The notes: a model not told the origin generated them from the sequence alone. A stretch of DNA of 64,000 bases from Burkholderiales bacterium (GCA_016200895.1 JACQDX010000104.1:124001-188000); one strand, 5' to 3'; counted from the stretch's first letter, positions 18,178-27,181 are shown. Numbers and translations: made by a program.

Positions 18178-18759
18178 ATGAGCTACTTACTACATGCAAA
18201 ATCCATGAAATATATCGTACCCCTGCTATCTGCCTCTCTGCTGGCACTGGCAGGTTGCAATAAAGCGCCAGATGGCACTGCGTCAAATGCCTCCACTACT
18301 ATCGGTGTGGAAATTGACGACTCTGTCATTACCACCAAAGTCAAAACTGCGCTGATGTCTGACGATATCGTCAAAGGCATGGACGTTAAAATTGAAACTC
18401 GGAAGGGTGAAGTTTTGCTGAGTGGTTTTGCCGACAATCAAGCGCAGATCGACCATAGTGCCGCTGTAGCGATGGCTATCGAAGGCGTCAAGAAAGTCGA
18501 TAATAAACTAACGCTCAAAGAAGGCAAACAGACGGTAGGTAATAAAATCGATGATAGCGTCATCACCGCTGGCATCAAAACAGCCATGCTGCAGGACACA
18601 CAAATGAAAAGCATGGATGTCGCTGTTGTCACCCGAAAAGGTGAAGTACAACTGAGCGGCTTTGTTGATAGCGAGTTACAGGCAGCGCATGCCATTGAGG
18701 TCGCAAAGAGTGTTTCTGGTGTTCAGAGCGTTATCAATAATCTCAAGGTAAAAAACTAA
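18178..18759 (+). CDS. BON-domain lipoprotein with two BON modules (OsmY-like)
   Basis: A 193-residue envelope protein with lipobox LALAGC, then two tandem BON domains at about residues 45-115 and 120-190. Each has the pattern IDDSVITTKVKTALM...KGEVLLSGF and ends in a VKKVDNKL-like strand. BON proteins bind phospholipid surfaces and respond to osmotic stress. Three ATG codons occur in a row (18172, 18175, 18178); AAGGA ends at 18171, so only the third has proper spacing and I chose it. It starts 30 bases after the OmpA lipoprotein stop, in the same direction. Confidence 0.88.
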   Translation: MSYLLHAKSMKYIVPLLSASLLALAGCNKAPDGTASNASTTIGVEIDDSVITTKVKTALMSDDIVKGMDVKIETRKGEVLLSGFADNQAQIDHSAAVAMAIEGVKKVDNKLTLKEGKQTVGNKIDDSVITAGIKTAMLQDTQMKSMDVAVVTRKGEVQLSGFVDSELQAAHAIEVAKSVSGVQSVINNLKVKN

Positions 18760-18848
18760 TCACGCTTTTGTCAGTTTTTTTTCAGTTTCGTACTTCCTCA
18801 CATCTTTAAATGATGCGGGGAAGTTCTGTCAATTATTGCAGAGTAAAT

Positions 18849-19061
18849 ATGATGACCAATGAACTAAACAAAAAACCAGCGTCAGAACCAGCACCCGTGC
18901 CAATCAAACCTGAGACAGAAAAAAAGAAAAAGGTAATTGAAAAAAAGGAAGATGATCTGGATGAGGCCCTGGACGAGGGCTTTCCTGCCAGCGATCCGGT
19001 GGCTATCTCAATTACACCGCAAAAGGTGGCAGATATACCAGCATCTGAAAAGAAGAAATAA
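18849..19061 (+). CDS. Small acidic/basic conserved protein with DEALDEGFPASDP motif
   Basis: A 70-residue, very charged protein. A Lys-rich segment is followed by DDLDEALDEGFPASDPVAIS, a motif recurring in short hypothetical proteins of proteobacteria. The function is unknown to me. Two adjacent ATG codons could start it (18849 or 18852), and the ribosome site is weak. It is the last plus-strand gene of the lipoprotein cluster. Confidence 0.7.
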   Translation: MMTNELNKKPASEPAPVPIKPETEKKKKVIEKKEDDLDEALDEGFPASDPVAISITPQKVADIPASEKKK

Positions 19062-19195
19062 TTGCTGTAACCGCCGAGTGCACACTTACTGGAGTCTGCC
19101 CAATTTACTGTCCGGTGATGAATGGATTTATTATTTATGGCATCTATGATTAGCTGACTCAGGTATATGCGGCGAATTAAGTATGGCAGGCCATA

Positions 19196-20614
19196 TCACA
19201 GCCAGTATTCAAGTCGCCTGGCCAGCCATTCTTTCAGTTTATTTATTTGCGGACGTTGTTGCCAGCTTTCGAGGGTAATTTCTGTAGACAGGCGCAAATC
19301 TTCTTCAAACGCATTTTCCATCGCCACTGCAAATTCAGTATCAATGACGACGACGTTGATTTCTTTATTGTGCAAAAAACTGCGGGTATCAATATTGGTG
19401 GAGCCCACTGTTGACCACACTTGGTCGATGACAGCAGTTTTTGCATGCAGCACGGAAATATTTAATTGATAGACTTTGATTCCTCCCGCCAGCATCTCAT
19501 CATAAAAAGATTGACCAGCGTGAAACACCAGGCCGCTATCAGTTACCCCAGGCATGATGATTTTCACATCCACACCGCGTTTAGCCGCTGCAATCAGTGC
19601 TTTTAATATCTGAGCATCAGGTACAAAATAAGCGGACGTAATATGAATGCTGTTCCTCGCTTCTTGTATCGCCAGTAAATACGCTTTATAAATAGCAGGG
19701 TTACTTTCCGGCTCACTGGCAAGTACACGAACCATTTTATTGCCCTGGTTTTTCAGAACAGGGAAATACAATTTATCAGCAGGGGGGCTGTCATCGACAT
19801 TGAGCCATGTTTCCAGAAATATCCACTGGAATGCGGCGACGGCTGGCCCTGTAATCTGTATATGCGTGTCACGCCAGCCAATCTTACCTGGATCTTTTGA
19901 TTTCGAGCGGAATAGCGAGCTATTCGCATAGCTGGCACTGATATTGACACCTCCTGTGAATGCAACTTCACCATCCACAATCAGGATTTTTCTATGGTCA
20001 CGCCGGTTTGGTAACCATGGGCCCCGCAGTTTGGCCGGATTGACTGGATTAAATGCCAGGAGATGTATACCCGCTGCCTTCATATTATCAAAAAATCCTT
20101 GGGGCGTACCTATGGTACCGACACTGTCATAGATGATATTGACCTCTACGCCAGCTTGCTGTTTTTCTATCAGCAGTCTGGCAAATTCCAAGCCGAGTTC
20201 ATCCTGGTCAAAGATGTAGGTTTCCAGATGTATATGGTCTTTTGCCTTTCTGATGGCGGTCATCATCGCATTCATGGTTTGCGGACCATCGAATAGCAAA
20301 GTGACATGGTTGCCAGCAATGAGCGGACTACCGGTAACGGCTTCCTCCAGCGCAGCCAGGGCTTGCATATTGGCTAGGCCAACGCTGGAATTTTTCCATC
20401 GCTGATGCATCAAGGCACGGGCTTTCGAGGTACTCAGCTCGCCCTTGGCATTATTAATAGTAGGTTTGGCTGATGCATTTTTTTTTGGCTGGTCAAGAGC
20501 AGGCTCCAGATAATTGATTTCTGGCAGCGAACTGCAGGCATTGAGCACGATGATAGTGGCTATGCTCACAGAGCTCATCAAGAAATGAGGCGGTAATCTA
20601 TGGCGAGCTGCCAT
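19196..20614 (-). CDS. Phospholipase D-superfamily lipoprotein, cardiolipin synthase-like
   Basis: A 472-residue protein with two HKD motifs: HRKILIVD followed by AFTGGVNIS near residue 225, and HAKTAVID followed by VGSTNID near residue 410. These give the paired active site of cardiolipin synthases and phospholipase D. Instead of two N-terminal helices it has a signal segment ending in VLNACSS, which looks like a lipobox (Cys27), so it may be anchored on the periplasmic side. It may transfer phosphatidyl groups during envelope stress. The substrate is not certain from sequence. Confidence 0.88.
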   Translation of the reverse strand: MAARHRLPPHFLMSSVSIATIIVLNACSSLPEINYLEPALDQPKKNASAKPTINNAKGELSTSKARALMHQRWKNSSVGLANMQALAALEEAVTGSPLIAGNHVTLLFDGPQTMNAMMTAIRKAKDHIHLETYIFDQDELGLEFARLLIEKQQAGVEVNIIYDSVGTIGTPQGFFDNMKAAGIHLLAFNPVNPAKLRGPWLPNRRDHRKILIVDGEVAFTGGVNISASYANSSLFRSKSKDPGKIGWRDTHIQITGPAVAAFQWIFLETWLNVDDSPPADKLYFPVLKNQGNKMVRVLASEPESNPAIYKAYLLAIQEARNSIHITSAYFVPDAQILKALIAAAKRGVDVKIIMPGVTDSGLVFHAGQSFYDEMLAGGIKVYQLNISVLHAKTAVIDQVWSTVGSTNIDTRSFLHNKEINVVVIDTEFAVAMENAFEEDLRLSTEITLESWQQRPQINKLKEWLARRLEYWL

Positions 20615-20634
20615 GTCCAGTCCTTTTTGTAGAG

Positions 20635-20850
20635 TCAGGTTGTAATAGCGACTTTCAATACGCCATCGTGCTGATTGGCAAATAAGTCATAGGCTTGTTC
20701 TATATCATTCAGTTTAAAGCGGTGCGTAACCATGGCATCAAGCTTCACGCGCCCTGATTTGACAACATTCATCAGACGGCGCATACGTTCCTTGCCACCC
20801 GAACATAAGGCAGTAATGATTTTGTGGTCCAGGCTGGGCAATCTTCCGCC
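20635..20850 (-). pseudogene. C-terminal fragment of a zinc-dependent alcohol dehydrogenase
   Basis: The last 70 or so residues of a threonine/alcohol dehydrogenase-like medium-chain enzyme are recognisable: SGGKERMRRLMNVVKSGRVKL, MVTHRFKLNDIEQAYDLF and HDGVLKVAITT. The zinc-binding and NAD-binding parts are absent, and the frame upstream of about 20850 is unrelated. It is therefore a truncated relic wedged between the phospholipase D gene and a small exported protein gene. Confidence 0.8.
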
Positions 20851-20948
20851 TGGTTTTAATGCACGTAAATATGCAGATAGACGGCTGCTTTCATAGTTAG
20901 TAGGCATAGAACGCATCTCATTACCTAAAGATGAAGTGAATTCTGGTA

Positions 20949-21275
20949 TCAACGTGGACGGATGCCCGATTTTCTATAGGCGTCAGCCATATCCTGCTGC
21001 ATGGTCGCTTTGGCTTCGCGCAGGCAAGCACTTTGCTGGCTGCGTTGTCCTCGTTTACATTCATTCACTGACAGCTGATACACGGCTTCCGCTTCTTTTT
21101 TCAGGGTTTTGAAGTATGCCATTGGCGTCATTTCTTCCTGATACCAGCGTTCAGGATCACCGCGCTGGGCAATCGCTGTTGGATCAACATCGGCAGCCAG
21201 TACCGGGCTCAGCATTGCGCCACTGATCAACACAAACAGAATGCCGGTCACAAATTGTTGTTTTGTCGTTTTCAT
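20949..21275 (-). CDS. Small exported protein of unknown function
   Basis: A 108-residue protein with an N-terminal signal peptide cleaved after VLA-AD. The mature part is helical and contains two Cys residues (NECKRGQRSQQSACLREAKA) that could form a disulfide. The spacing resembles the Cys pattern of the repeat protein at 22958-23500. AGGAG lies upstream of the ATG. It belongs to a run of minus-strand stress-type genes up to 22641. Confidence 0.75.
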   Translation of the reverse strand: MKTTKQQFVTGILFVLISGAMLSPVLAADVDPTAIAQRGDPERWYQEEMTPMAYFKTLKKEAEAVYQLSVNECKRGQRSQQSACLREAKATMQQDMADAYRKSGIRPR

Positions 21276-21339
21276 GATAACTCCTTAAAAGTGAGAATTG
21301 AGAAATTAAGAAACTGCATGCATTACAAATGCAAGGACA

Positions 21340-21492
21340 TTACAAACGGCCTGTCAGTAGTAATATAACGAGAATAATCACGATCAGGCCAGTAACGCCA
21401 CTGGGACCATAACCCCAGGAACGGCTGTGCGGCCAGCTTGGAAATACACCAATCAGGGCCAGGATGAGTATGACGAGTAGTATGGTGATCAT
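21340..21492 (-). CDS. DUF3309 small membrane protein
   Basis: Fifty codons that I translated by hand from the minus strand. The peptide begins MITILLVILILALIGVFPSW, has a central Pro/Ser/Trp/Gly-rich turn with a WGYGPSG motif, and ends in a second hydrophobic helix. This two-helix hairpin with WGYGPSG is the DUF3309 signature. It is a common tiny inner-membrane protein of unknown role in proteobacteria, often found near CsbD and other stress genes, as here. Confidence 0.85.
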   Translation of the reverse strand: MITILLVILILALIGVFPSWPHSRSWGYGPSGVTGLIVIILVILLLTGRL

Positions 21493-21580
21493 TTTGTAGC
21501 CTATGGAGTTAGTGAAATCGGGTAAAGGTTCAATTTTTGTCGGATGTTTTTTGACTCAGCCTGCATCCTGCATTCAGGAT

Positions 21581-21877
21581 TTATTTATCCTGGAGTTGCG
21601 CTTTAAAATAGTGGCAAGAATTGACAAAAGCATCGCGTACTTTTTCGGTCGTGGCGATCATGCTTTCCCAATTACTTTCACTCGCAGATTTGATTTCATC
21701 CAGCTTTTCGCGTACTTGTTGTGCCTGTGCATGTAGTTTTTGCATTTCTTTCGTATACTGCTCATGCAGTACTTCTTTGGACGCAGCAATTCTTTCTTCC
21801 ATCTCAGTCATGCTGAGATTTAATTCATCCAACTGTGCCTTGATACTGGCTATATATGCTTCGCGTTTCGCCATCAT
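21581..21877 (-). CDS. Coiled-coil protein of unknown function
   Basis: A 98-residue, almost fully helical protein with heptad-like Leu/Ile/Met/Ala spacing (KAQLDELNLSMTEMEERI, KLHAQAQQVREKLDEIK). It has no membrane segment and no Cys. AAGGAG lies 7 bases before the ATG at 21877, which sets the start. It resembles small coiled-coil stress proteins found beside CsbD and BON genes. The function is unknown. Confidence 0.75.
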   Translation of the reverse strand: MMAKREAYIASIKAQLDELNLSMTEMEERIAASKEVLHEQYTKEMQKLHAQAQQVREKLDEIKSASESNWESMIATTEKVRDAFVNSCHYFKAQLQDK

Positions 21878-21922
21878 GGTGTTTCTCCTTATTGGATAGG
21901 GTAACAATTTCTCCGGCCAGAC

Positions 21923-22396
21923 TTAGATATTGGCGTAATCCCCATGCAGATCTTTCCATGCTTCCAGCTTTTGTTGATCATCGGTTCTGGCTATCGGGCA
22001 AAAACTAGCATTGGATTCCAGATCAGTTTCCAGTTGTTCAAATTTCTGACTGGAAATTCCCCAACCCAGCAAGGAGCCGATGACAGCTCCAAAAACTATG
22101 CCCATAGCTGCGCCTGTCAGCGCTGCCACCATGGGTTCACTGATCAGTAAATCGAAGCCAGGGACAAAAAACGGAGAAATCATGACCGCAAGTGTCGCGT
22201 TGATCATACCCAGCACACAGCCGACTGCCATACCTATACTTGCACCAGTGCTGATACTGGAGCTGAACTGCAAATGTTCCATGGTTTGCCTTTTGAAGTC
22301 GCTGTGTCGTGAATAAAGATGTACGGGCAGAGTGTGGGGGGACTGCGTTCCTGTGCTGTTCATGTTCAGTGATTGGGTGTCATTGATAGTGATCAT
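21923..22396 (-). CDS. Glycine-rich membrane protein of unknown function
   Basis: A 157-residue protein with two hydrophobic Gly/Ala-rich segments in the middle (STGASIGMAVGCVLGMINATLAVMI and MVAALTGAAMGIVFGAVIGSLLGWG), reminiscent of glycine-zipper membrane hairpins, and a soluble C-terminal tail. The start at 22396 is a choice among several in-frame ATG codons; the ribosome site is weak (GGGAA). It lies between the coiled-coil gene and csbD in the same direction. Confidence 0.65.
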   Translation of the reverse strand: MITINDTQSLNMNSTGTQSPHTLPVHLYSRHSDFKRQTMEHLQFSSSISTGASIGMAVGCVLGMINATLAVMISPFFVPGFDLLISEPMVAALTGAAMGIVFGAVIGSLLGWGISSQKFEQLETDLESNASFCPIARTDDQQKLEAWKDLHGDYANI

Positions 22397-22446
22397 GATG
22401 TCTGGTTCCCTGGTAAAAGCTGGCTCACACCGGGTGAGCACTGTTC

Positions 22447-22641
22447 TTATGGCTTGGTGATTTCTTTCACGGTTTTTTCTATGGCATCACGGGCATTACC
22501 CATGGTTTGTTCCATCTTGCCGACTACTTGCTTTTGCTGACCCTTAATTTCCTGGTCCTTGCTGCCTATGATTTTTCCTGAGTTTTCTTGCACTTTACCG
22601 GCGATGTTTTTAGCGACGCCTTTGATTTGGTCTTTGTTCAT
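22447..22641 (-). CDS. CsbD family stress-response protein
   Basis: A 64-residue hydrophilic protein starting MNKDQIKGVAKNIAGKVQE and continuing with the family pattern G..IGSKDQEIKGQQKQVVGK. CsbD-like proteins are induced by general stress in many bacteria; their biochemical role is not known. AAAGGA lies 7 bases before the ATG. It is the first gene of a minus-strand run of small stress proteins. Confidence 0.9.
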   Translation of the reverse strand: MNKDQIKGVAKNIAGKVQENSGKIIGSKDQEIKGQQKQVVGKMEQTMGNARDAIEKTVKEITKP

Positions 22642-22957
22642 GTTTTTTCCTTTAGTGGCAAGCACATTTGTTTATTTAGCGAGGTACGAAGAGCAATTTG
22701 ATTCAGATAAGAATCTGGCACATAACAAATTTATGCTCTTCCGGGTCTTGTCTCTGTGCGCTGGCACACTCTGTAAAAGAAATTTCAAGAAAACGCATAT
22801 TTATGCTGTGTTATTGGAATATATATTGAGCAATGTTCGATACCGCACAGATGTGTAATTGAGCTGATATCAGAATCAGGCATCGGACTTTTCCGACGCT
22901 GCAATTGTTGACGGCAACTAGTTGATCTGCCGGATATTCACACCTAAGAGGGAAAAA
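22642..22957. other. Divergent promoter region between csbD and a repeat protein gene
   Basis: About 315 AT-rich bases separating csbD (minus) from the next plus-strand gene. No gene or clear hairpin was recognised. Confidence 0.45.
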
Positions 22958-23500
22958 ATGAACAAAAAAATCGCCATGATGCTGGTTTGTACTGCCACAC
23001 TGAGTGGTGCCGTTTGGGCCGCCGCAGATGAAAAATCAGTTGCTTATACGGCTGCAAAAGAAGCTGCAAGTACTGAGTTCAAACTGGCAAAAAGCAAGTG
23101 TGACGCTATCACCGGAAATCCCAAAGATGTTTGCCTGGCTGAGGCTAAGGCTGCCCGCGTGCATACTGAAGCAAATGCCAAAGCGGAATACAAAAATACA
23201 GTGGCAGCACGTACCAGTGCCAGAAAAGATATTGCCGATGCTGACTACGATGTAGAGAAAGCCAAATGCGGCAGCATGACTGGCAATGATAAAGATGTTT
23301 GTATCAAGCAAGCCAAATCCAATAAAGTCGCCGCTGTATCAAATGCTAAAGCCGATAAAAAAGTAGTCGATGCCCGTGTTGATGCCAATGACGATAAAGT
23401 CAATGCAGAATACAAAGTTGCGATAGAAAAATGTGATGCCTTGTCTGGTCAGGGCAAAGACAGTTGTGTCGCAGCAGCCAAATCAAAATTCGGTAAATAA
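22958..23500 (+). CDS. Exported protein with three Cys-pair repeats
   Basis: A 180-residue protein with a signal peptide (cleavage after VWA-AA). The mature part has three similar units of about 50 residues, each with an Ala/Lys-rich helix followed by KCDAITGNPKDVCLAEAK, KCGSMTGNDKDVCIKQAK and KCDALSGQGKDSCVAAAK. The paired Cys residues, 11-12 residues apart, probably form a disulfide that closes a helical hairpin in each repeat. AGAGGGAAAAA precedes the ATG. Similar Cys-pair proteins occur near BON genes in Burkholderiales. The function is unknown. Confidence 0.8.
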   Translation: MNKKIAMMLVCTATLSGAVWAAADEKSVAYTAAKEAASTEFKLAKSKCDAITGNPKDVCLAEAKAARVHTEANAKAEYKNTVAARTSARKDIADADYDVEKAKCGSMTGNDKDVCIKQAKSNKVAAVSNAKADKKVVDARVDANDDKVNAEYKVAIEKCDALSGQGKDSCVAAAKSKFGK

Positions 23501-23598
23501 GTTCGCTTCAACACACAGTCGTACCGGAAGCGTTACGCACCAAGCGGCTTTGTGTTCAATTAATGTACGTAATTTTAATTAATCTCTGAAAGAAAAAA

Positions 23599-23910
23599 AT
23601 GAAAATCGCTCAACGCATGATGACTATGGTATTCGTCGGTTCCCTGATGGTGATCACTGGCTGCGCTTCCACTTCAACAAAAGAAGGCACGGGTGAATAT
23701 GTCGATGACTCCGTCATCACAACCAAGGTCAAAGCTGAAATTTTTAACGAACCTACATTGAAGTCAGCAGAAATCAATGTCGAAACATTTAAAGGCACAG
23801 TGCAGCTCAGTGGCTTTGTGACTTCCAGTGCCAATATTGAAAAAGCAGTCTCCATTGCACGTAACGTCAAAGGTGTACATTCTGTGAAAAATGATATGCG
23901 TTTAAAATAA
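23599..23910 (+). CDS. Single-BON-domain lipoprotein
   Basis: A 103-residue lipoprotein with lipobox VITGC (Cys about residue 22), a short Ser/Thr linker and one BON domain (YVDDSVITTKVKAEIF, FKGTVQLSGFV, VKGVHSVKNDM). It is a close relative in sequence of the first BON module of the protein at 18178-18759. The likely role is at the outer membrane or periplasm under osmotic/envelope stress. It lies 98 bases after the Cys-repeat gene and is followed by a strong terminator. Confidence 0.88.
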   Translation: MKIAQRMMTMVFVGSLMVITGCASTSTKEGTGEYVDDSVITTKVKAEIFNEPTLKSAEINVETFKGTVQLSGFVTSSANIEKAVSIARNVKGVHSVKNDMRLK

Positions 23911-23927
23911 TACTCAGCTTGCATGAG

Positions 23928-23957
23928 AAAGCGCTGTCAATTGACAGCGCTTTTTTT
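23928..23957 (+). terminator. Perfect-palindrome terminator
   Basis: AAAGCGCTGTCAATTGACAG and the following bases form a perfect 26-bp palindrome ending in a T run. It ends the BON lipoprotein transcript. Confidence 0.85.
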
Positions 23958-24210
23958 ATGTCCAGAGAATGCCAGCCAGTTCGTAGACTTAGTTCTTTCT
24001 GCAAAGCGCTACCCTGCTTGAACGCAGTAAGTAAAATCTGTTTAGCTGATCATATACCCAGCTCAATTTTCTGACGAGTAGTAAGGTTCTCTCTACTTGC
24101 AGCTACATGTACAAGGGGCTCTTCTTAAGATTAGCTTAAGTACGTATGCCATCAACGCTTTGCTTTGGGCTACATGCGCAACATTGATATTTAAGGATGT
24201 TGATCAGTGA

Positions 24211-24240
24211 AAAAAACGGGAGCCTGGGCTCCCGTTTTTT
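24211..24240 (-). terminator. Terminator of the ompA-like gene
   Basis: AAAACGGGAGC-ctg-GGCTCCCGTTTT is an inverted repeat with A/T runs at both ends, placed 16 bases beyond the stop of the minus-strand OmpA gene. Confidence 0.85.
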
Positions 24241-24255
24241 CTCATCCAGCATTGA

Positions 24256-25293
24256 TTATTTTATACGTTTTTCAACTGTAAACTGCTCAATTTCTACGCG
24301 GCGGTTAGGTTCCAGGCAAGCAATCAGGTCAGCACGTTTTTTGTTGTTGCAAATAACGACTGGATTGCTTTCGCCTTTGCCGACGGCATTCAATCTTTGC
24401 CCATCAACGCCCTTCTCGTTTAGATAGGTTTTGACAGAATTGGCACGTCTTTCAGACAATTTCAAATTATATTGATTTGAACCTATGCGGTCTGCATAGC
24501 CAGTGATTACTACCTGGTTGATTTGGGGATTGGCATTCAGCGCTGCAGCGATGTCATCGAGTTTTGGTTGCGGTATGCTTAGCAATGAACTGTTGAAGGC
24601 AAACAGCTCAGTCGCAGACAGGGTGATTTTTTGATAAACCGGTGGTGGTGGTGGTGGTGCAACTGGCTCAGGTGGTGGTGCCTGTACAACGACTGGTTCA
24701 GGAGGTGGCGGAGGTGTGTAGCTGGCAGTTTTGACTGCGGCCCTTGGCTTGTCGAACGCGTAGTTCAGGCCAAATGACAGATGGGAATTGCTGGCCTGGC
24801 TGAAACCAAAGTCATTGCCATGTAAGTAGCCATGTACTTTGCGCCATTCTACCTGTGCAGACCATTGGTCGTTCAACGCAAACTGCGCGCCCAGACCACC
24901 GCTGACTGCAGGGGCTGTGCTGTCACCAGCTTTCAGGCCGCCATTGCTTCTATCACGATTTGCTGCAACACCTAACACCAGGTAAGGGCGGAATGCTTCA
25001 CGGGAAAACAGATACAGCACATCAACACCAAGGGCATTTTGCTGATAGCGTTTGCCATTGTCTGAGGAGCGAGTGTAATTGGTATTGATTTGCGCATCCC
25101 AATTTGCCGCGAGCGGCTTACCCAAACGCAACCCTACGCCATAACCGCGGTTGCCCGCGCCAAATGTTTCATCTGTTTCTGCCGCGTGGATACTGCCACC
25201 AATGTACCAGGATGGATTGTAATCTTCTGCCATTGCGCTACCTGCGCAAAACAGCAATGCCAGTGCGGTGGGAAGTGCTTTTAATTTGCTCAT
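24256..25293 (-). CDS. OmpA-type porin: 8-strand barrel plus peptidoglycan-binding domain
   Basis: A 345-residue outer-membrane protein. The signal peptide ends at SAMA-ED. The barrel (about residues 22-200) begins WYIGGSIHAAETD and ends in LSFGLNYAF. A Pro-rich hinge (PPPPPEPVVV... PPPPPPVY) then leads to the OmpA domain at about 235-345 (FAFNSSLLSIPQPKLDDIAAAL, GYADRIGSNQYNLKLSERRANSVKTYL, NRRVEIEQF). A CNNKKRADLIACLEPNRRVEIE segment with two Cys is typical of betaproteobacterial OmpA domains. The start at 25293 has AGAAAG upstream; a longer frame to 25362 lacks support. Confidence 0.92.
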   Translation of the reverse strand: MSKLKALPTALALLFCAGSAMAEDYNPSWYIGGSIHAAETDETFGAGNRGYGVGLRLGKPLAANWDAQINTNYTRSSDNGKRYQQNALGVDVLYLFSREAFRPYLVLGVAANRDRSNGGLKAGDSTAPAVSGGLGAQFALNDQWSAQVEWRKVHGYLHGNDFGFSQASNSHLSFGLNYAFDKPRAAVKTASYTPPPPPEPVVVQAPPPEPVAPPPPPPVYQKITLSATELFAFNSSLLSIPQPKLDDIAAALNANPQINQVVITGYADRIGSNQYNLKLSERRANSVKTYLNEKGVDGQRLNAVGKGESNPVVICNNKKRADLIACLEPNRRVEIEQFTVEKRIK

Positions 25294-25780
25294 GGATATT
25301 CTTTCTAAGTAGGTAAATGCAGGGAAAATGTTTTGCTCATCCGGAATGTTACGAAAACACATTTTTTTCCTTCGAGAAATGGGTTTTACGTAATTAAATC
25401 CTGAGCGCCAGACTAAAGCCGATGCAATATTCCATCGGTGCGTTGGCGCACAATGTGGTTTTTTTGCATAATTTTTTTGCGATCAGCTTGCTGATGCAAT
25501 TTGGAAAGAGGAGGGGCGGGCACGAAAGATGGTAGTTTTCTTAGCCAGAATCTTTGCAAATATATAGCGCGATACCGTCTGCGCACGGGATAAACTCAAT
25601 TGACTATTTCCCAAATGACTGCGATGGAAGGCGAGATGTACGGAGTACAGGAGAGAGTATAAGAGAGGGGAAAATTGATAGCCGAACTATTGCTGCCGAC
25701 TATCATTTCAGTTGACCGGTAAAGATTGTTACGCATACCGGGTTACCTGCGACGAAAACTATTTTTTCTGCATTGCCGTC
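25294..25780. other. Intergenic region upstream of ompA-like gene
   Basis: About 490 bases holding the ompA promoter region and the downstream end of the Yip1-type gene. Several T-rich stretches are present. I saw no gene and no repeat convincing enough to name. Confidence 0.45.
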
Positions 25781-27007
25781 TTATTGTTTTACGCCTTCGT
25801 TCTTCATCGCTTCCAGTTTGTCGTAACCAATAGTTGCTGAGGCTGTTTTGATAGTCGCCATATCGACATTATCACCATGGGTTTCTACCAGGAAACGGCC
25901 ACCGACCAGCAGACTGTATTCGCCGGATGGACCATCTTTCTGAAATCTTTCATGGGTGGGGCGGCCATTCACTTTGCCCATCTTTTCATAGCCAGTGTCA
26001 GTTTCTTTGTCTTGCTCCATCATGCCCCAGGCGAACATGGCACCAAACATCTTGCTGCCCCCGGTATCGGTGATCGTCATTCTGATCTGGTGATTGTTTT
26101 CATCACCGTAGCGTGCTTCTGCCTTGGCAACCTTGAACTCACCCATGGCAGATTTTTCACCTTCCAGGCTATTGCGTTTCAAATTGCCGATGGCTTCCGG
26201 GAACAAGGCTTTCAGCTTGTCTTTGTCTACCACTTCTGCCTGACTACCAGCGCCCAGTGCTACACCCAGTGCTTCTGTCGCGGCTTTCATTTCAGCCTGC
26301 GGGTCACCAGATTTTTTAGCCGCTTCCATCTTCTTGTTAGCCTCTTCCATTTTCTGGCCCATCTTTTCCAGCTCACCCAGAGCACCGGTAGTTGCATGCG
26401 TATTGTGTGATGCCGACATACCCGCGCCATACATGGCACTTCCGCCGATAGCACCGATTACCATGCTAAACACCACCATCAGCACAATGGAACAGATGAC
26501 AGATACTGCCGTGTAGGCAGTGGCCTTTTCTTCGGGGGCTTTCATCAGTACCGGCAAGCCCAGGTACAGTATATAAATGCCATATGCGCCAGCGATCAAG
26601 CTGAGTATGCTCAATGATGGCAGCAAGGATAAAATGCCGGCCAGCCACGATGGGGTAAAAGAATAGACGGCGACTTTCAAAGCCTGTGCGGGATTTTTCT
26701 CTGCACCAAATTGCGGAGCCAGTGCATCGATAATCAAGGAGATCAGATAGACCCCGACGAAGGCAAAGACAAAACTCAGCACCATCGCAGTAATACCAGT
26801 GACGATAGGGAGTCGTATATTGCCTAGCATGGGTACACCAAAGCCAATAATGCTCATGCCAATGAAACTGGCCACCGCCGGAATGGCGGCAAGTGGCGCG
26901 ACATAGTTTTTAAACAGGTCTGCCGTGCTGGTGGTTTCTGCGGCAATGACTGGCCATTCAGTTTTAGGCGTCAGGACAATATTTTTCGCGCGTTCAACGA
27001 GATTCAT
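25781..27007 (-). CDS. Yip1-domain membrane protein with C-terminal soluble extension
   Basis: A 408-residue protein. It begins with the Yip1-like signature (RAKNIVLTPKTEWPVIAAE) and five hydrophobic segments to about residue 205. A Lys/Glu/Met-rich coiled region (MGQKMEEANKKMEAAKKSGDPQAEMKAA) follows, then a soluble domain with VNGRPTHERFQKDGPSGEYSLLVGGRFLVETHGDNVD. The N-terminal part matches a widespread bacterial YIP1 family of unknown role, and the extension may be a periplasmic or cytosolic sensor module. AAAGGAAAAAACCC lies before the ATG. It is monocistronic. Confidence 0.82.
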   Translation of the reverse strand: MNLVERAKNIVLTPKTEWPVIAAETTSTADLFKNYVAPLAAIPAVASFIGMSIIGFGVPMLGNIRLPIVTGITAMVLSFVFAFVGVYLISLIIDALAPQFGAEKNPAQALKVAVYSFTPSWLAGILSLLPSLSILSLIAGAYGIYILYLGLPVLMKAPEEKATAYTAVSVICSIVLMVVFSMVIGAIGGSAMYGAGMSASHNTHATTGALGELEKMGQKMEEANKKMEAAKKSGDPQAEMKAATEALGVALGAGSQAEVVDKDKLKALFPEAIGNLKRNSLEGEKSAMGEFKVAKAEARYGDENNHQIRMTITDTGGSKMFGAMFAWGMMEQDKETDTGYEKMGKVNGRPTHERFQKDGPSGEYSLLVGGRFLVETHGDNVDMATIKTASATIGYDKLEAMKNEGVKQ

Positions 27008-27181
27008 GGGTTTTTTCCTTTAATAAAGGGTAAGGCCGGTATCTGCGACCAAAAACAGGAAAACTGAAGAAAACAGGCTACTTAGCTTTTGACTAACTGA
27101 CAAAGTTTATTACAGTTTTTTGCAAGTAGGACAAAATTAAGTACTTTTCTGCTGTTTTTGCACAATGAATCTCATGTCTTG

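Noticed and set aside
23928-23957. Perfect 26-bp palindrome as an operator or recombination site
   Set aside because: It is directly followed by a T run and lies after a stop codon, so an intrinsic terminator explains it.
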